Of a stretch of 64,000 nucleotides of DNA, positions 7,709 to 16,744 are shown piece after piece (the first letter of the stretch is position 1; each line of letters opens with the position of its first letter). A program made the translations under genes and the position numbers. This DNA is from CAYYWP01 sp050176585 (GTDB taxonomy: Bacteria > Desulfobacterota > Binatia > HRBIN30 > CADEER01). The notes below the pieces were generated by a model, which worked only from the letters and a program-made list of their open reading frames with translations, searched no databases and was not told where the DNA came from. The stretch spans positions 1-64,000 of the forward strand of contig JBFXHX010000002.1 of NCBI GenBank assembly GCA_050176585.1. Reading direction: 5' to 3'.

Positions 7709-8719
7709 TCAGAGGTCGTCGGCGCGCTCGAGTCGCGTCCTGAGAGCGGCCAGAAACAGCGAAGCGGGATAGCCGTCGATCGCGCGGTGGTCGAACACCA
7801 GAGTCAGCATGATCGTCGGCGCCGCGACGACCACCCCATCGCGCACGATCGCCCGCGGCGCCCGTCGCCCCACCCCTAGAATGCCGATTTGCGGCGGGTT
7901 GATGATGGGGGTGAACGCGTCGATGGCGGCCGGCCCGAGATTGCTCAGCGTGAACGTGCCGCCCTGCAGCGCGGCGGGCTCGAGCCGTCCACCCCGCGCG
8001 GTCTCGGCCAGCTGCTGCGCTTCGCGAGCGAGTTCGGGGATCGATCTGCGGTCCGCGTTACGGATGACCGGTACCACCAGCCCATCGTCGAGGTTCACGG
8101 CGAGCCCGAGGTGGACGTCGCGCATAATCTCGACGCCGCCCTCCGCGACCCGCCCGTTGAGCCGCGGATGCTCTTTCAAGGTCAGCGCCACGGCGCGCAG
8201 GATCACGTGCGTCAGCGACACCTGCGCCGGCGGTGACGCGCTCCGGCGCAGTGTTTCGATCAGGCGGTCGCACGCGGATGTCTCGACCTCTGCGAAGACC
8301 GCGACGCGAGGCGCGGTCTGCCATGACGACGTCATTGCGCGGGCCACAGCGCCGCGCAGCCCGGTAAACGGGATCCGTTCCACTTCGCCTGCTCCGGACC
8401 CCGCGTCCGCGGCCAGCGGCGCGGCGGGCCCGCCCGCCGCGCCGCGCTCTTCAGCGACCCCGGCGCCCCCCGCCGTGGGCGCGAGCTGTCCGATGGCGCT
8501 GCCCCGGCCGAACGTCTCCCCCTGCGGAACGAGAATTCGCGCTATGGTGCCGTCGGCGTGCGCGGCGAGCTCATAGGTCGTCTTCACGAGCACGACCACG
8601 GCGATCGCCTGCCCTCGACTGACAGCGTGCCCTTCGCCTACGAGCCACTGATCGACGAGCGCTTCGGTGCCCGCCTCGACGTCTTGCCATGCCTCCTCGG
8701 GTAATCGGATGTCCAGCAT
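7709..8719 (-). CDS. 2-oxoacid dehydrogenase dihydrolipoyl acyltransferase (E2), short form
   Basis: The protein is 336 residues from the ATG at 8719; an in-frame TTG at 8740 would add seven. Residues 1-75 are a lipoyl domain, the attachment lysine lying in VLVKTTYEL. A short Ala/Gly/Pro linker (about 80-115) leads straight to the catalytic acyltransferase domain, which ends with DHRAIDGYPASLF, holding the active-site histidine and aspartate. The peripheral-subunit-binding domain that normally tethers E3 between these two domains is not visible, and no E3 gene lies nearby. The gene follows E1 beta by 25 bases. The substrate could be pyruvate, acetoin or a branched-chain oxoacid. Confidence 0.88.
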   Translation of the reverse strand: MLDIRLPEEAWQDVEAGTEALVDQWLVGEGHAVSRGQAIAVVVLVKTTYELAAHADGTIARILVPQGETFGRGSAIGQLAPTAGGAGVAEERGAAGGPAAPLAADAGSGAGEVERIPFTGLRGAVARAMTSSWQTAPRVAVFAEVETSACDRLIETLRRSASPPAQVSLTHVILRAVALTLKEHPRLNGRVAEGGVEIMRDVHLGLAVNLDDGLVVPVIRNADRRSIPELAREAQQLAETARGGRLEPAALQGGTFTLSNLGPAAIDAFTPIINPPQIGILGVGRRAPRAIVRDGVVVAAPTIMLTLVFDHRAIDGYPASLFLAALRTRLERADDL

Positions 8720-8744
8720 CGCGACCGCCCGCCGTCTCAAAACC

Positions 8745-9773
8745 CTAGGCGACGCGCCCGCGGACTGCCGCGCGGATCGCCTCGGCGATGTGGCCGACCT
8801 GCGGGATCACCGCTTGCTCGAGCGGGCGGCTGTACGGAATTGGCACACCGGGAACGCCGAGCCGCTTCACCGGCGCCTTCAGGCGAATCGCATCCAGCCG
8901 TTCGGCGATGAGCGCGGCGATCTCCCCGGTCAGCCCGAAGCCGAGATAATCTTCGTCGGCGACGAGCAGCCGCCCGGTCTTGGCGACCGACCGCACGATC
9001 GCGTCCACGTCGAGCGGTACCAACGTCCGCAGATCGATGATCTCGGCGCTGATGCCCCCGCCCGCCACCTCGTCCGCCGCGAGCCGCGCCTTGTGCACCA
9101 TCTGGCTCAGGGTGACGATCGTCACATCGCCGCCCGCGCGCACCACGCGCGCCGCGCCGAAAGGGATGGTGTAGGGCTCGGCGGGCACCTCCGTGCGGCT
9201 GCCTTCGAAGTAGGCCATCCACGGCAGACCCATGATGCCCTTATGAAAGAAGTACATGACCGGATTGTCGTCGCGGATCGCCTGAATCATCAGCCCTTTC
9301 GCGTCGTACGCGGTCGAGGGCACGACCACCTTGAGACCGGGGACGTGCGCGAACACCGAGTACAGGCATTGCGAGTGCTGCGCCGCGTCGCTGTAGCCGC
9401 CGCCGATCGCGGTCATGAGGACCACCGGCAGCCGCACCGCTCCGCCGGACATGTACGTGTTCTTCGCCAGATGGTTGTAGATCTGGTCCATGCACACGCC
9501 GAAGAAGTCCACGAACATGAGCTCGACGATGGGCCGCATGCCCTCCGCGGCCGCGCCGATCGCCATGCCGATGAACCCCGCCTCCGAGATCGCGGTATCC
9601 ATGATGCGCTCGGAACCGAACCGTTGATGGAGCCCGCCGGTCGCTCCGAAGATCCCTCCGTAGCGGCCGATGTCTTCGCCCATTGCGAAGATGTCCGGGT
9701 TCGCCTCCATCTCCTGGCCGATCGCCTCGGAAATCGCCTGCGCCATCGTCAGCGTCCGACTTGCCACCGCCAT
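8745..9773 (-). CDS. 2-oxoacid dehydrogenase E1 component, beta subunit
   Basis: The product is 342 residues of the transketolase-like pyrimidine-binding plus C-terminal domain type (PdhB/AcoB/BkdA2). Typical segments are MGEDIGRYGGIFGATGGL near residue 30, ISEAGFIGMAIGAA, QHSQCLYSVFAHVPGLKVV, and EIIDLRTLVPLD in the C-terminal domain. With the alpha subunit (9804-10814) it forms the heterotetramer that decarboxylates a 2-oxoacid and transfers the acyl or aldehyde unit to lipoyl-E2. It lies 30 bases after the alpha gene. GEDIG and the overall look resemble acetoin/pyruvate-type E1, but substrate assignment is not possible by eye. Confidence 0.93.
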   Translation of the reverse strand: MAVASRTLTMAQAISEAIGQEMEANPDIFAMGEDIGRYGGIFGATGGLHQRFGSERIMDTAISEAGFIGMAIGAAAEGMRPIVELMFVDFFGVCMDQIYNHLAKNTYMSGGAVRLPVVLMTAIGGGYSDAAQHSQCLYSVFAHVPGLKVVVPSTAYDAKGLMIQAIRDDNPVMYFFHKGIMGLPWMAYFEGSRTEVPAEPYTIPFGAARVVRAGGDVTIVTLSQMVHKARLAADEVAGGGISAEIIDLRTLVPLDVDAIVRSVAKTGRLLVADEDYLGFGLTGEIAALIAERLDAIRLKAPVKRLGVPGVPIPYSRPLEQAVIPQVGHIAEAIRAAVRGRVA

Positions 9774-9803
9774 GCTGGTCCCTCCCGCGTGGACTCCGGC
9801 CCT

Positions 9804-10814
9804 CTACTCGACGAACACGTGCTGCAGCGCTTCCCTCGCGTCAGGGTAAGCGCTCTCGCGGGCGAAGGCGATCGCTTCAGCGACGCGCCGCTCGGCCTGC
9901 TGGCCCAGCTCGTCCTCCTCGTCGGCGCGCATGAGGCCGCGCTCGCGAAGATGAGCCGCAAGGGCGGGAATTGGATCGTTGCGCCGGAGCGCCTCGACCT
10001 CGCCTTTGGGCCGGTAGACCTGGGCATCGCCTTCGAAGTGTCCCATGTAGCGATCGGTCTTCACCTCGATCAGCGTGGGACCCCCGCCGGCGCGCGCCCG
10101 CCTCACGGCTTCGCCCGCGGCGTGGAAGATCTCGATCGGGTCGTTGCGCCCCACGTTCACGCCCGGAACGCCGTTGGCCGCGGCGCGGTCGGCGTTCGAA
10201 GGCACCGCCGTCGCCGCGGGCTTCTCGACCGAGATGGCGTACTTGTTGTCCTCGCACACGAACACGACCGGCAGCGTCCACACCGCCGCGAGATTCAGCG
10301 CTTCGTGGAACGTGCCCTGGTTTGCCGCTCCCTCGCCAAACAGTGCGACCGCGACCCAGTCCTTGCCTTTTTTTTTCGCCGCGAGCGCGGCGCCGCAGGC
10401 AACTGGCAGGCCCGCCGCCTCGATGCCGCTGCACGCGAACTTGTGCGCGGGATCGAAGAGATGCATATGGCCGCCCTTGCCGCGGCAGAGGCCCGTGACC
10501 TTGCCGAAGATCTCGGCGGCCATCCGATCGAGAGGAACGCCCTTCGCAATGGCGAAATGGTGCGGCCGGTGGGGCGCCGTGACCGTGTCCTCCGGGCGCA
10601 GGTGCGCGCACACGCCCACCGCGACCGGCTCCTGCCCGGCCGCCAGATGCATCTCGCCCGGCACCGGCCCGCTGCCGATGTCGAACGCGAGCCCCTTCTG
10701 GATGTGCGGCGGCAGCTTGCCTTCGAGATAGACCTTGGCGAGCGTCTCCTCGAAGCGGCGGATCACGAGCATCATCTTGTACATCCAGAGCAGTTGCTCA
10801 TCCGTCGGTCCCAT
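9804..10814 (-). CDS. 2-oxoacid dehydrogenase E1 component, alpha subunit
   Basis: The product is 336 residues of the TPP-binding E1 alpha family. The thiamine diphosphate motif runs from FGEGAANQGTFHEALN to CEDNKYA, and GKGGHMHLFD is the characteristic active-site loop. The ATG at 10814 is preceded by GGAGG at ideal spacing; an upstream in-frame start at 10877 adds 21 unconserved residues. It is the first gene of a minus-strand operon (alpha, beta, E2, lipoate ligase). Its promoter should lie in the region divergent to the DUF1989 gene, where a 320-bp inverted-repeat element starts 23 bases upstream. A second, separate E1 alpha/beta pair is at 40100-42065. Confidence 0.93.
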   Translation of the reverse strand: MGPTDEQLLWMYKMMLVIRRFEETLAKVYLEGKLPPHIQKGLAFDIGSGPVPGEMHLAAGQEPVAVGVCAHLRPEDTVTAPHRPHHFAIAKGVPLDRMAAEIFGKVTGLCRGKGGHMHLFDPAHKFACSGIEAAGLPVACGAALAAKKKGKDWVAVALFGEGAANQGTFHEALNLAAVWTLPVVFVCEDNKYAISVEKPAATAVPSNADRAAANGVPGVNVGRNDPIEIFHAAGEAVRRARAGGGPTLIEVKTDRYMGHFEGDAQVYRPKGEVEALRRNDPIPALAAHLRERGLMRADEEDELGQQAERRVAEAIAFARESAYPDAREALQHVFVE

Positions 10815-11350
10815 ACGGTCCTCCGTTGGCTTGGCACCGGTGCTACGTTGCGCAGTGCTCCGGGCGCATTCGATCACATGCGAGATTGGCGTCCGCTTCT
10901 CCGCTCTCGGCGCTCACATCAGTGGGCTACACTGCTCAGGCCGTTGTTCCGGGGGTCGCGCGGTCGGGCGGTGCCTCGCCTATTCCGGGCGCGGCGCTGT
11001 TGCGTGTCGCGAGACGCGCGGAGAACCGCCACGCCGTTGTCGACACTCGTCAGGGTGGTCGGCATGGTCGACCGCTTGGCCACTTCGTGCTGCTCAACGA
11101 CTATTCGAGCGCTCACGCGACGCCGCGAAATCGGATTGCACGCAACGTAGCACCGGGGCATCGCCGCTCACAAACCAGCACGGGTGCTGGCCCCGGCGCC
11201 CGTGAGCGCTGCCGACCGCTGAGTGCCGAGGGCGCATTCTGCGGCCAGCGATCGACTCGGCCGTTGACAGCGCGCCTGCGGCGGAACTACGGAATGGCAA
11301 CCGCGCTCGATAGGCATGTCTAGCCCGCGCGCGGAGACGGGAGGACGCCA
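10815..11350. other. Divergent intergenic region, mostly occupied by an inverted-repeat element
   Basis: These 536 bases separate the minus-strand E1 alpha operon from the plus-strand DUF1989 gene. Short open frames here are arginine-rich and look like nothing conserved. The region contains the candidate mobile element at 10837-11156. The remaining 194 bases before 11351 show no convincing promoter; GGAGACGGGAGGA at 11333-11345 includes the ribosome-binding site of the next gene. Confidence 0.6.
10837..11156. mobile_element. Candidate MITE-like element with 16-bp terminal inverted repeats
   Basis: CCGGTGCTACGTTGCG at 10837-10852 is the exact reverse complement of 11141-11156. The tetranucleotide GGCA directly flanks both outer ends (10833-10836 and 11157-11160), which looks like a target-site duplication. 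The 288-base interior encodes no recognisable protein. Size, perfect termini and flanking repeat fit a non-autonomous transposable element, but only one copy is present in the window, so mobility is not shown. Confidence 0.45.
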
Positions 11351-11977
11351 ATGGCACAGGCAACTCCGTCAACACCCGGCCAGTTGCTGGACCGGCGCGT
11401 GATCCAGCCCGGCCACGGCGGCAGCGGGATCGCCCAGAAGGGGCAGACGCTGCGCATCACCGATGTCGAGGGGCAGCAGGTGGCCGACTTCTGCTCGTTC
11501 AGCCTCGCGGATCCCGCCGAGTACTGCGACGTCATCTACACCACCTTCGCCAAGCGCGGCTGGAAGGTCGGTGAGGGCGACGTGATGTACACGAAGGAGA
11601 TGCGCCCGCTCTGGACTATCACGCGCGACACCTGCGGAGTGCACTACTGGGGCGGGGGGTTCTGCTCCCGTGCTCTCAACCGCTTCGTGGGAGTCGATCA
11701 GCACGGTTGCCGCGACACGATCACCGAGGCGGTCGCCGAGCACGGGTTGACGCCACTGCACGTCTCGCCCTCGTCCTGCTTCAACGTGTTCATGAACTTC
11801 CCGTACGGGCCGGAGGGCCGCTGGGAAATTCTGCGCCCCACCACGACAGCGGGCGACTACATCGACCTGCGTGCGGAGATGCCGGTGCTGTGGGCGGTGT
11901 CGGTATGTCACTTCCCGGGAAACTGCAACGGTGACCGGCCGACGCCGCTCCAGTTCGAGCTCTTCGACGCCCAGTAA
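11351..11977 (+). CDS. DUF1989 / urea-carboxylase-associated family protein
   Basis: The product is 208 residues of the DUF1989 family, often found beside urea carboxylase or aminomethyltransferase-like genes. Recognisable segments are LRITDVEGQQVADFCSF near residue 40, then DVMYTKEMRPLWTI, CGVHYWGGGFCS, SSCFNVFMNFPY and WAVSVCHFPGNCNG. The family's catalytic role is not firmly known; conserved Cys, His and Asp residues suggest metal binding. No urea carboxylase is next to it here; instead a molybdenum hydroxylase large subunit follows about 310 bases later. The ATG at 11351 has GGAGG upstream. The family call is good; function is unknown. Confidence 0.82.
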   Translation: MAQATPSTPGQLLDRRVIQPGHGGSGIAQKGQTLRITDVEGQQVADFCSFSLADPAEYCDVIYTTFAKRGWKVGEGDVMYTKEMRPLWTITRDTCGVHYWGGGFCSRALNRFVGVDQHGCRDTITEAVAEHGLTPLHVSPSSCFNVFMNFPYGPEGRWEILRPTTTAGDYIDLRAEMPVLWAVSVCHFPGNCNGDRPTPLQFELFDAQ

Positions 11978-12287
11978 CGCGAATCCTCCTGCCGCCGCCG
12001 CGCGCGGCGGCGGCAATTGGCCCGCTGGGACACCGCTCCGGACCGTCGCGTCGCCCGCAAACGGACGAGCGCCTGCTGGGGGGGTGGGCGTGCTCAAGTG
12101 GTGACGTTGAGAGCGCGCGAACTCCATGCTCGACCACCTGCACCCACTTGTGGTCGCCGCGCGCGGCCGCACCCAACGGGAGTTGATCACCCGGCCGCGG
12201 CGCGCATGCTGCGGTGCATGACGGGCCATCTCGGGGCCCCGCGACCGCATCCTCGCACTCGCGCGCGCCATGTGATTTGACACCGCC
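11978..12287. other. Intergenic region with a GC palindrome, otherwise nothing recognised
   Basis: The 310 bases between the DUF1989 gene and the next large subunit hold a 26-base palindrome at 11990-12015 and no conserved open frame. A run of G (CTGGGGGGGTGGG near 12075-12087) is notable but has no evident role. No clear promoter box is seen before 12288. Confidence 0.5.
11990..12015 (+). terminator. 26-bp GC palindrome after the DUF1989 gene; possible terminator
   Basis: The halves TGCCGCCGCCGCG and CGCGGCGGCGGCA are exact reverse complements and begin 12 bases after the stop at 11977. The hairpin is strong, but only ATTGG follows and there is no U-tract, so intrinsic termination is uncertain. 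Confidence 0.4.
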
Positions 12288-14591
12288 ATGTCCGCGAGAA
12301 CCTTCGGCGAGCCGGTGCGCCGCTTGGGCGATGAGCGATTGGTCCGCGGCGCGGCCCGATACCTCGACGACATCACCCTGCCCGGCATGGCGCACGTGGC
12401 ATTCGTCCGCAGCCCGCACGCCCACGCGCGCATCCGCTCCATCGACCTGCGCGCCGCGCGCGGCGCGCCCGGCGCAATCGAGGCGGTGACCCATGCGGAC
12501 CTCCGCGGCCGCGCCGCCGAGGCGTTCCCGTTGATCCTTTCGCACCGCGGCCTGACGGCCGCGACCTGGTGCGCGCTGGCACCGGAGAAAACCCGCTTCG
12601 TCGGCGAGCCCGTGGTGGCCGTGGTGGCTGAGAGCCGCTATCTGGCCGAAGACGCCGCCGAGCTCGTCGCCGTCGAGTACGAGCCGCTCACGCCGGTGGT
12701 CGATCTCGAGAGCGCGCGCGCCGACGGCGCGCCGCTAGTGCATGAGCACGCGCCCGGCAACGTCGCCATGCACATCCTGCAGCGGTACGGCGATGCGGCC
12801 GCGGCACTCGCCGCGGCGCCGTTCCGCCTCGCCGAGCGCTTTCGCATCGTCCGCGGCTGCGGCCTGCCACTGGAGACGCGCGGCGTGATCGCGAGCGCCG
12901 ACGGCGCCGGCGGCAAGCTCACCGTGTGGTCGTCGACGCAGGAACCGCACACGGTGCGCCAATCCATCGCAACCGTGCTCGGTCTCGATCCGAGCGCGGT
13001 GCGCGTGATCGCCCCGGACACCGGCGGCGGTTTCGGCGCCAAGCTCAACACATATCCGGAGGAAATCCTGATCCCGTGGCTCGCCCTGCGGCTCGGCCGG
13101 CCGATCAAATGGGTCGAGGACCGCAGAGAGCACCTCCAGGCGGCCACCCAGGAGCGCGAGCAGATCCACGACGTGGAGGTCGGCTTCGACGCGGAGGGCC
13201 GCATTCTGGCGCTGCACGACCGCTTTCTCCACGACACCGGCGCGTATGTGCCGCGCGGCGCGGCCGTGCCGTACAACACCTCGTCGGGGCTCCCGGGCCC
13301 ATACGTGGTGCCGCACTTCACCTGCGAGGGGTTCGTCGTGTTCACGAACATGACGACGGTGGGGCCCTATCGCGGCGCCGGACAACCGCAGGCCACCTTC
13401 GTGATGGAGCGGATCATGGATCGCATCGCGGCGCAGCGCGGCTGCGATCCGGCCGACGTCCGCCTGCGCAACATGATCCCCCCCGAGCGGCTGCCGTGGG
13501 ACACCCGGCTGACCAACCTCCTCGGCGGCCGGGTCGAATACGACAGCGGCGACTTCGCCGCCACGCTCCGCCACGCGCTCGAGGCCGGCGACTACGCGGG
13601 CCTGCGCCGCGCGCAGCAGCGGGCGCGCGAGGCGGGGCGCTACGTCGGCATCGGGATCGCCAGCTACGTCGAGCTCACCGGTCGCGGTCCCTGGGAAGGC
13701 GCCGCCGTCGAGATCGACGCCGAAGGCCGCGTGACGGTGGTCACCGGCGCGCCGACCCAAGGACAGGGGCACGAGACCACGCTGGCGCAGATCTGCGCGG
13801 ACGAGCTGGGCGTGCCGCTCGAGTCGATCGCGGTGAACGCGGGCGACACCGCGCTCATCCCGCGCAGCATCGGCACCTTTGCGAGCCGCGTCGCCGTGCT
13901 GGGCGGCAATGCGACGCACGGCGCCGCGCGCGAGGTGCGAGAACGCGTGCTCGACATCGCGGCGCGCCTGCTGGAGGTACAACCGGCCGATCTGGTGCTC
14001 GGTGCGGCGCGCGTGTCGGTCCAGGGCGCGCCGGCGCGCAGCGTCAGCCTGCGCGCGGTCGCCCAGGCCGCTGACGCGCCGCTCGCGGCAACGTGTTACT
14101 TCGAGGGCCCGAAGACGACGTACGCGCACGGCACCCATCTGGTCGCGCTCGAGGTCGATCCGGACACCGGCCGGGTTGCGTTCCTCAAGTACGTCGTCGC
14201 GCACGACTCCGGACGGATCATCAACCCGATCATCGTGAATGGGCAGATCCAGGGCGGGGTCGCGACCGGCATCGGCAACGCACTGCTCGAGGAGTGCGTG
14301 TTCGACACCGAAGGCCAGCCCCTGACCACGACGTTGATGGATTACCTGCTGCCCACCGCCGCCGACGTGCCGCACCTGGAGATCGTGCACCTCGAATCGC
14401 CCTCGCCGTTGAACCCACTCGGCGTCAAAGGCGCCGGCGAAGCGGGCGTGATTCCCGTGCCGGCCGCCGTGTGCGCGGCGATCGAGGACGCGTTGCAATC
14501 GTTCGGCGTTCGCATCGCCGAGGCGCCGCTCAGCCCCATGCGCATCCGCCGTGCCATCGAGCGCGCGGCCCGCCCGGGCGCGGCCCGCTGA
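12288..14591 (+). CDS. Molybdenum hydroxylase large subunit (xanthine dehydrogenase/CoxL family), solitary
   Basis: The complete catalytic subunit has 767 residues. It starts with the family N-terminus (FGEPVRRLGDERLVRGAARY) and contains DTGGGFGAKLNTYPEE, the loop GPYRGAGQPQATF, GQGHETTLAQ and GVKGAGEAG with the catalytic glutamate. The PYRGAGQ loop excludes form I CO dehydrogenase. No FAD or 2Fe-2S subunit gene is adjacent, so it must borrow partners from the sets at 5158-6580 or 32891-36569, or from outside the window. It stands alone, about 200 bases before the acyl-CoA synthetase operon, and may act on a substrate entering that pathway. The N-terminus of this gene shows what is lost in the gene at 2840. 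Confidence 0.93.
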   Translation: MSARTFGEPVRRLGDERLVRGAARYLDDITLPGMAHVAFVRSPHAHARIRSIDLRAARGAPGAIEAVTHADLRGRAAEAFPLILSHRGLTAATWCALAPEKTRFVGEPVVAVVAESRYLAEDAAELVAVEYEPLTPVVDLESARADGAPLVHEHAPGNVAMHILQRYGDAAAALAAAPFRLAERFRIVRGCGLPLETRGVIASADGAGGKLTVWSSTQEPHTVRQSIATVLGLDPSAVRVIAPDTGGGFGAKLNTYPEEILIPWLALRLGRPIKWVEDRREHLQAATQEREQIHDVEVGFDAEGRILALHDRFLHDTGAYVPRGAAVPYNTSSGLPGPYVVPHFTCEGFVVFTNMTTVGPYRGAGQPQATFVMERIMDRIAAQRGCDPADVRLRNMIPPERLPWDTRLTNLLGGRVEYDSGDFAATLRHALEAGDYAGLRRAQQRAREAGRYVGIGIASYVELTGRGPWEGAAVEIDAEGRVTVVTGAPTQGQGHETTLAQICADELGVPLESIAVNAGDTALIPRSIGTFASRVAVLGGNATHGAAREVRERVLDIAARLLEVQPADLVLGAARVSVQGAPARSVSLRAVAQAADAPLAATCYFEGPKTTYAHGTHLVALEVDPDTGRVAFLKYVVAHDSGRIINPIIVNGQIQGGVATGIGNALLEECVFDTEGQPLTTTLMDYLLPTAADVPHLEIVHLESPSPLNPLGVKGAGEAGVIPVPAAVCAAIEDALQSFGVRIAEAPLSPMRIRRAIERAARPGAAR

Positions 14592-14787
14592 TCCTCCACT
14601 GGGGCGCGACCTGCGCGGCAGCAGCACCAGCGCATGCGAGCGCGCATGTGTCTTGACCCGCCGGGGACGCCGGTATAGCGCCGAGCCGTCCGCGCGGGTA
14701 AGGGCTAGGTGATGTGTGCCGTGCGCGCGCGTCAATTCCGAGGTTCGATCGGGCGCGGGGCCGTGCGGCCCTGATGCGGAGTGAGGC

Positions 14788-16743
14788 ATGAGTGAATTCA
14801 TCTGGCGCTCCACCGGCGAGTATCAAACCGCCAGCAACATCCGCCGCTTCATGAATCGGCACGGCATCGCCGACTACCCGGCGCTCATCGGCCGCGCGAA
14901 CGGCGATATCCGCTGGTTCTGGACCGCCGCGCTCGAGGACCTCGGGCTCCAGTGGTACCGGCCCTGGGACCACCTGCTCGACGATTCGCACGGAATCGCC
15001 TGGACGAACTGGTTCGTCGGCGGCCGCACCAACATCACGTACAACTGCATCGACCGCCATGCGTCCGGCGCGCGCGCCACTCACCCGGCGATCATCTGGG
15101 AGGGCGAGGACGGCGCGAGCCGCACGATCACGTACGCGGAGCTCGACGCCGACGTGTCCCGGCTCGCCGCCGGCCTGCAGCGCCTCGGCGTCGGCGCCGG
15201 CGATCGCGTCGGCCTGTTCATGCCGATGATCCCCGAGGCGGCCATCGCGCTGTTTGCCTGTTTCAAGATCGGCGCGGCGGTCGTGCCGACGTTCTCGGGC
15301 TTCGCCGCCGAGGCGCTGGCAACGCGGCTCGAGGACGCCGAGGCGAAGGTGCTGCTCACCGCGGACGGCGGCTTCCGCCGCGGGCGCGCGATCACCATCA
15401 AAGGTGAAGCCGATCGCGCTGCCGACGCGGTGCCCTCGATTGCGAAAGTGGTGGTGGTGCGCCGGCTCGGGGCCGAGATTCCCTGGAACAGCGAGCGCGA
15501 CATCTGGTGGGACGAGCTCCTGGCCGATTCGCCGACCGACGTGCCCACCGCCGAGCTCGACGCCGAGGCGTGGGCTATGGTGATGTACACGTCGGGCACC
15601 ACCGGCAAGCCGAAGGGCACCATCAGCACGCACGCCGGCTGTTTGGCGCAGATCGCGAAAGAAGTTGCCTACTACATCGACCTCCGCCGCGACGATCGCC
15701 TGTTCTGGTTCACCGACATCGGCTGGATGATGGGGCCGTGGGAGATCATCGGCGCGACGTTCTTCGGCGCCACCGTGTTCCTCTACGAAGGTGCCCCCGA
15801 CCACCCCGCGCCCGACCGCGTGTGGGCGATGGTCGAGCGGCATCGGATCACGCACCTCGGCATCTCGCCGACCGCGATCCGCGTGCTGATGCGCGCCGGC
15901 GACGACTGGGTCAATCGCCACGATCTGTCCTCGTTGCGCATACTCGCATCGAGCGGCGAGCCCTGGGATCCCGAGTCGTGGAACTGGTACTTCAGCCAGA
16001 TCGGCAAGCGCCGCCTGCCCATCATCAACTTTTCGGGCGGCACGGAGCTCTGCGGCTGTCTGGTGTCTCCCATGCCGATCATGGATCTCAAGCCGTGCAC
16101 GGTCGGCGGCCCCGGCCTCGCGATGGACATCGACATCCTCGACGAGGAGGGCCGGCCCGTGCGCGACGGCATCGGCTACCTCGTGTGCCGCCAGCCCGCG
16201 CCGTCGATGACGAAGGGGTTTCTCGGCGCGCCGCAGCGCTACCTGGAGACGTATTTCGAGCGCTTCCCTGGCGTGTGGAACCACGGCGACTGGGCGAGCC
16301 AGGACGCGGACGGCCTCTGGTTCCTCCACGGCCGCTCGGACGACACGATCAAGATCGCCGGCAAGCGCACGGGCCCGGCGGAGATCGAAGCCGCGCTGAT
16401 CGCGCATGACGCGGTGAGCGAAGCGGCGGCCATCGGCGTGCCCGACGAGGTGAAGGGCGAGGCGATCGTGTGCTTCGTCGTCCTCGCGTCGGGCGCGCGC
16501 GAAGACCGGGCCCTGCACGATGGGCTCGCCGAGCAAGTGGTGCATGCGCTCGGCAAAACGCACCGGCCGGCGGCCGTGCACGTCGTCACCGCATTACCGA
16601 AGACGCGGTCGGGCAAGGTCCTGCGGGGCACCATCAAGCGCCGCTACCTCGGCCAGGACCCCGGCGATCTCTCGTCGATGGAAAACCCGGATGCGCTCGC
16701 CGCGATCGCGCCGGGCTTCGCCGACGCTCCGAAGGAGAAGTGA
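14788..16743 (+). CDS. AMP-forming acyl-CoA synthetase (acetyl-CoA synthetase-like)
   Basis: The product is 651 residues of the ANL superfamily, with the length and N-terminal cap of acetyl/propionyl-CoA synthetases. The P-loop YTSGTTGKPKGTISTHAG (about residue 267), SGGTELCGC, HGRSDDTIKIAGKRTGPAEI and the C-terminal TRSGKVLRG with the catalytic lysine are all present. It would activate a carboxylic acid to its CoA ester, feeding the MaoC hydratase, CitE-like lyase, acyl-CoA dehydrogenase and CoA transferase genes that follow with gaps of 1, 8, -4 and 12 bases. This makes it the first gene of a CoA-ester degradation operon. The substrate is unknown; the family includes acetate, propionate, acetoacetate and aromatic-acid users. 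Confidence 0.92.
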   Translation: MSEFIWRSTGEYQTASNIRRFMNRHGIADYPALIGRANGDIRWFWTAALEDLGLQWYRPWDHLLDDSHGIAWTNWFVGGRTNITYNCIDRHASGARATHPAIIWEGEDGASRTITYAELDADVSRLAAGLQRLGVGAGDRVGLFMPMIPEAAIALFACFKIGAAVVPTFSGFAAEALATRLEDAEAKVLLTADGGFRRGRAITIKGEADRAADAVPSIAKVVVVRRLGAEIPWNSERDIWWDELLADSPTDVPTAELDAEAWAMVMYTSGTTGKPKGTISTHAGCLAQIAKEVAYYIDLRRDDRLFWFTDIGWMMGPWEIIGATFFGATVFLYEGAPDHPAPDRVWAMVERHRITHLGISPTAIRVLMRAGDDWVNRHDLSSLRILASSGEPWDPESWNWYFSQIGKRRLPIINFSGGTELCGCLVSPMPIMDLKPCTVGGPGLAMDIDILDEEGRPVRDGIGYLVCRQPAPSMTKGFLGAPQRYLETYFERFPGVWNHGDWASQDADGLWFLHGRSDDTIKIAGKRTGPAEIEAALIAHDAVSEAAAIGVPDEVKGEAIVCFVVLASGAREDRALHDGLAEQVVHALGKTHRPAAVHVVTALPKTRSGKVLRGTIKRRYLGQDPGDLSSMENPDALAAIAPGFADAPKEK

Positions 16744-16744
16744 C

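Noticed and set aside
11058..11140. Short minus-strand open frame in the 10837-11156 element as a transposase fragment
   Set aside because: About 80 codons with no DDE or other recognisable motif, and a composition like the shadow frames.
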